A DNA stretch of 64,000 nucleotides from Serratia fonticola. Lineage in GTDB: Bacteria; Pseudomonadota; Gammaproteobacteria; Enterobacterales; Enterobacteriaceae. A program made the position numbers and the translations under genes. Of the stretch, positions 63,954 through 64,000 are shown piece by piece. The notes under the pieces were generated by a model. It searched no databases and was not told where the DNA came from. It saw only the letters and a program-made list of their open reading frames with translations. Within the stretch, counting starts at the first letter, position 1; every line of letters starts with the position of its first letter. The stretch covers positions 1,426,001-1,490,000 of the forward strand of contig NZ_CP011254.1 of assembly GCF_001006005.1 (NCBI RefSeq), given 5' to 3'.

Positions 63954-64000
63954 TGAACGAAAAAGATCCGCCTAGCATCATCCTCCCCGTAGCCTCATCA
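63953..64000 (+). CDS. Start of a gene cut by the window end (possible Mg2+ transporter)
   Basis: An ATG overlapping the stop of the MgtS-like gene opens a frame that stays open for the remaining 16 codons (MNEKDPPSIILPVASS). The sequence is too short to identify. The M-box and the MgtS-like gene in front of it make a magnesium transporter such as an MgtA/MgtB-type P-ATPase the most likely product; that is inference from context. Confidence 0.55.
   Translation, partial: MNEKDPPSIILPVASS

Overview
The window reads as chromosomal DNA of an enterobacterium of the Yersiniaceae, most likely Serratia or a close relative. Most proteins can be placed by recognising E. coli orthologues (GlpEGRD, GlgBXCAP, Asd, GntR, YhhW, YhhY, YhiN, PitA, UspBA, RsmJ, PrlC, RlmJ, Gor). 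The backbone order follows two E. coli neighbourhoods (glpR to yhhY, and yhiN to gor) joined together, with metabolic gene sets inserted. I see no insertion sequence, prophage, CRISPR array or tRNA gene. All functional names rest on motif and family recognition by eye; no database search was run.

Layout. 0.3-1.3 kb: a stand-alone autotransporter-type beta-barrel protein. 1.4-5.5 kb: glpE-glpG-glpR, then glpD behind a recognisable CRP/GlpR-type promoter. 5.5-15 kb, minus strand: the glycogen operon glgB-X-C-A-P. 15.6-16.1 kb: an exported GlcG/HbpS-family protein. 16.3-21.4 kb: asd, yhgN, a GntT-type gluconate permease, a gluconokinase and gntR. 21.6-23.2 kb: yhhW, the small RNA RyhB with its Fur box, and yhhY. 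23.2-37.1 kb: a complete myo-inositol catabolic island (iolD-G-H-E, iolC, iolR, iolA-B, iolT-I). 37.2-38.8 kb: a frameshifted MscS-type channel gene. 39-41 kb: AT-rich DNA with an orphan gene and a lipoprotein gene. 41-52.4 kb: yhiN, pitA, uspB, uspA, gdhA, a periplasmic nucleotidase, a tandem repeat array, rsmJ and prlC. 52.8-53.6 kb: a predicted TumE-type toxin/HTH antitoxin pair. 53.7-63.2 kb: rlmJ and gor, with a galactitol/tagatose PTS cluster (gatY-Z-A-B-C-D-R) between them. 63.4-64 kb: an M-box (ykoK) magnesium riboswitch, a 30-residue MgtS-like membrane protein, and the first 16 codons of a gene cut by the window end.

The genes form carbon-supply modules: glycerol-3-phosphate oxidation, glycogen storage and breakdown, gluconate uptake and phosphorylation, inositol degradation to acetyl-CoA and DHAP, and galactitol uptake to DHAP plus glyceraldehyde-3-phosphate. 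Several carry local regulators (GlpR, GntR, IolR, GatR) with palindromes at the expected promoters. Stress and metal genes (uspA/B, gor, RyhB, the magnesium leader) lie between them.

The strongest items for follow-up are the magnesium riboswitch with an MgtS-like micro-ORF, the TumE/HTH pair with its operator-like palindrome, the one-base frameshift in the MscS-type gene, the 122-bp tandem array and related dispersed elements (one built like a 181-bp MITE), and the candidate IolR and GatR operators.
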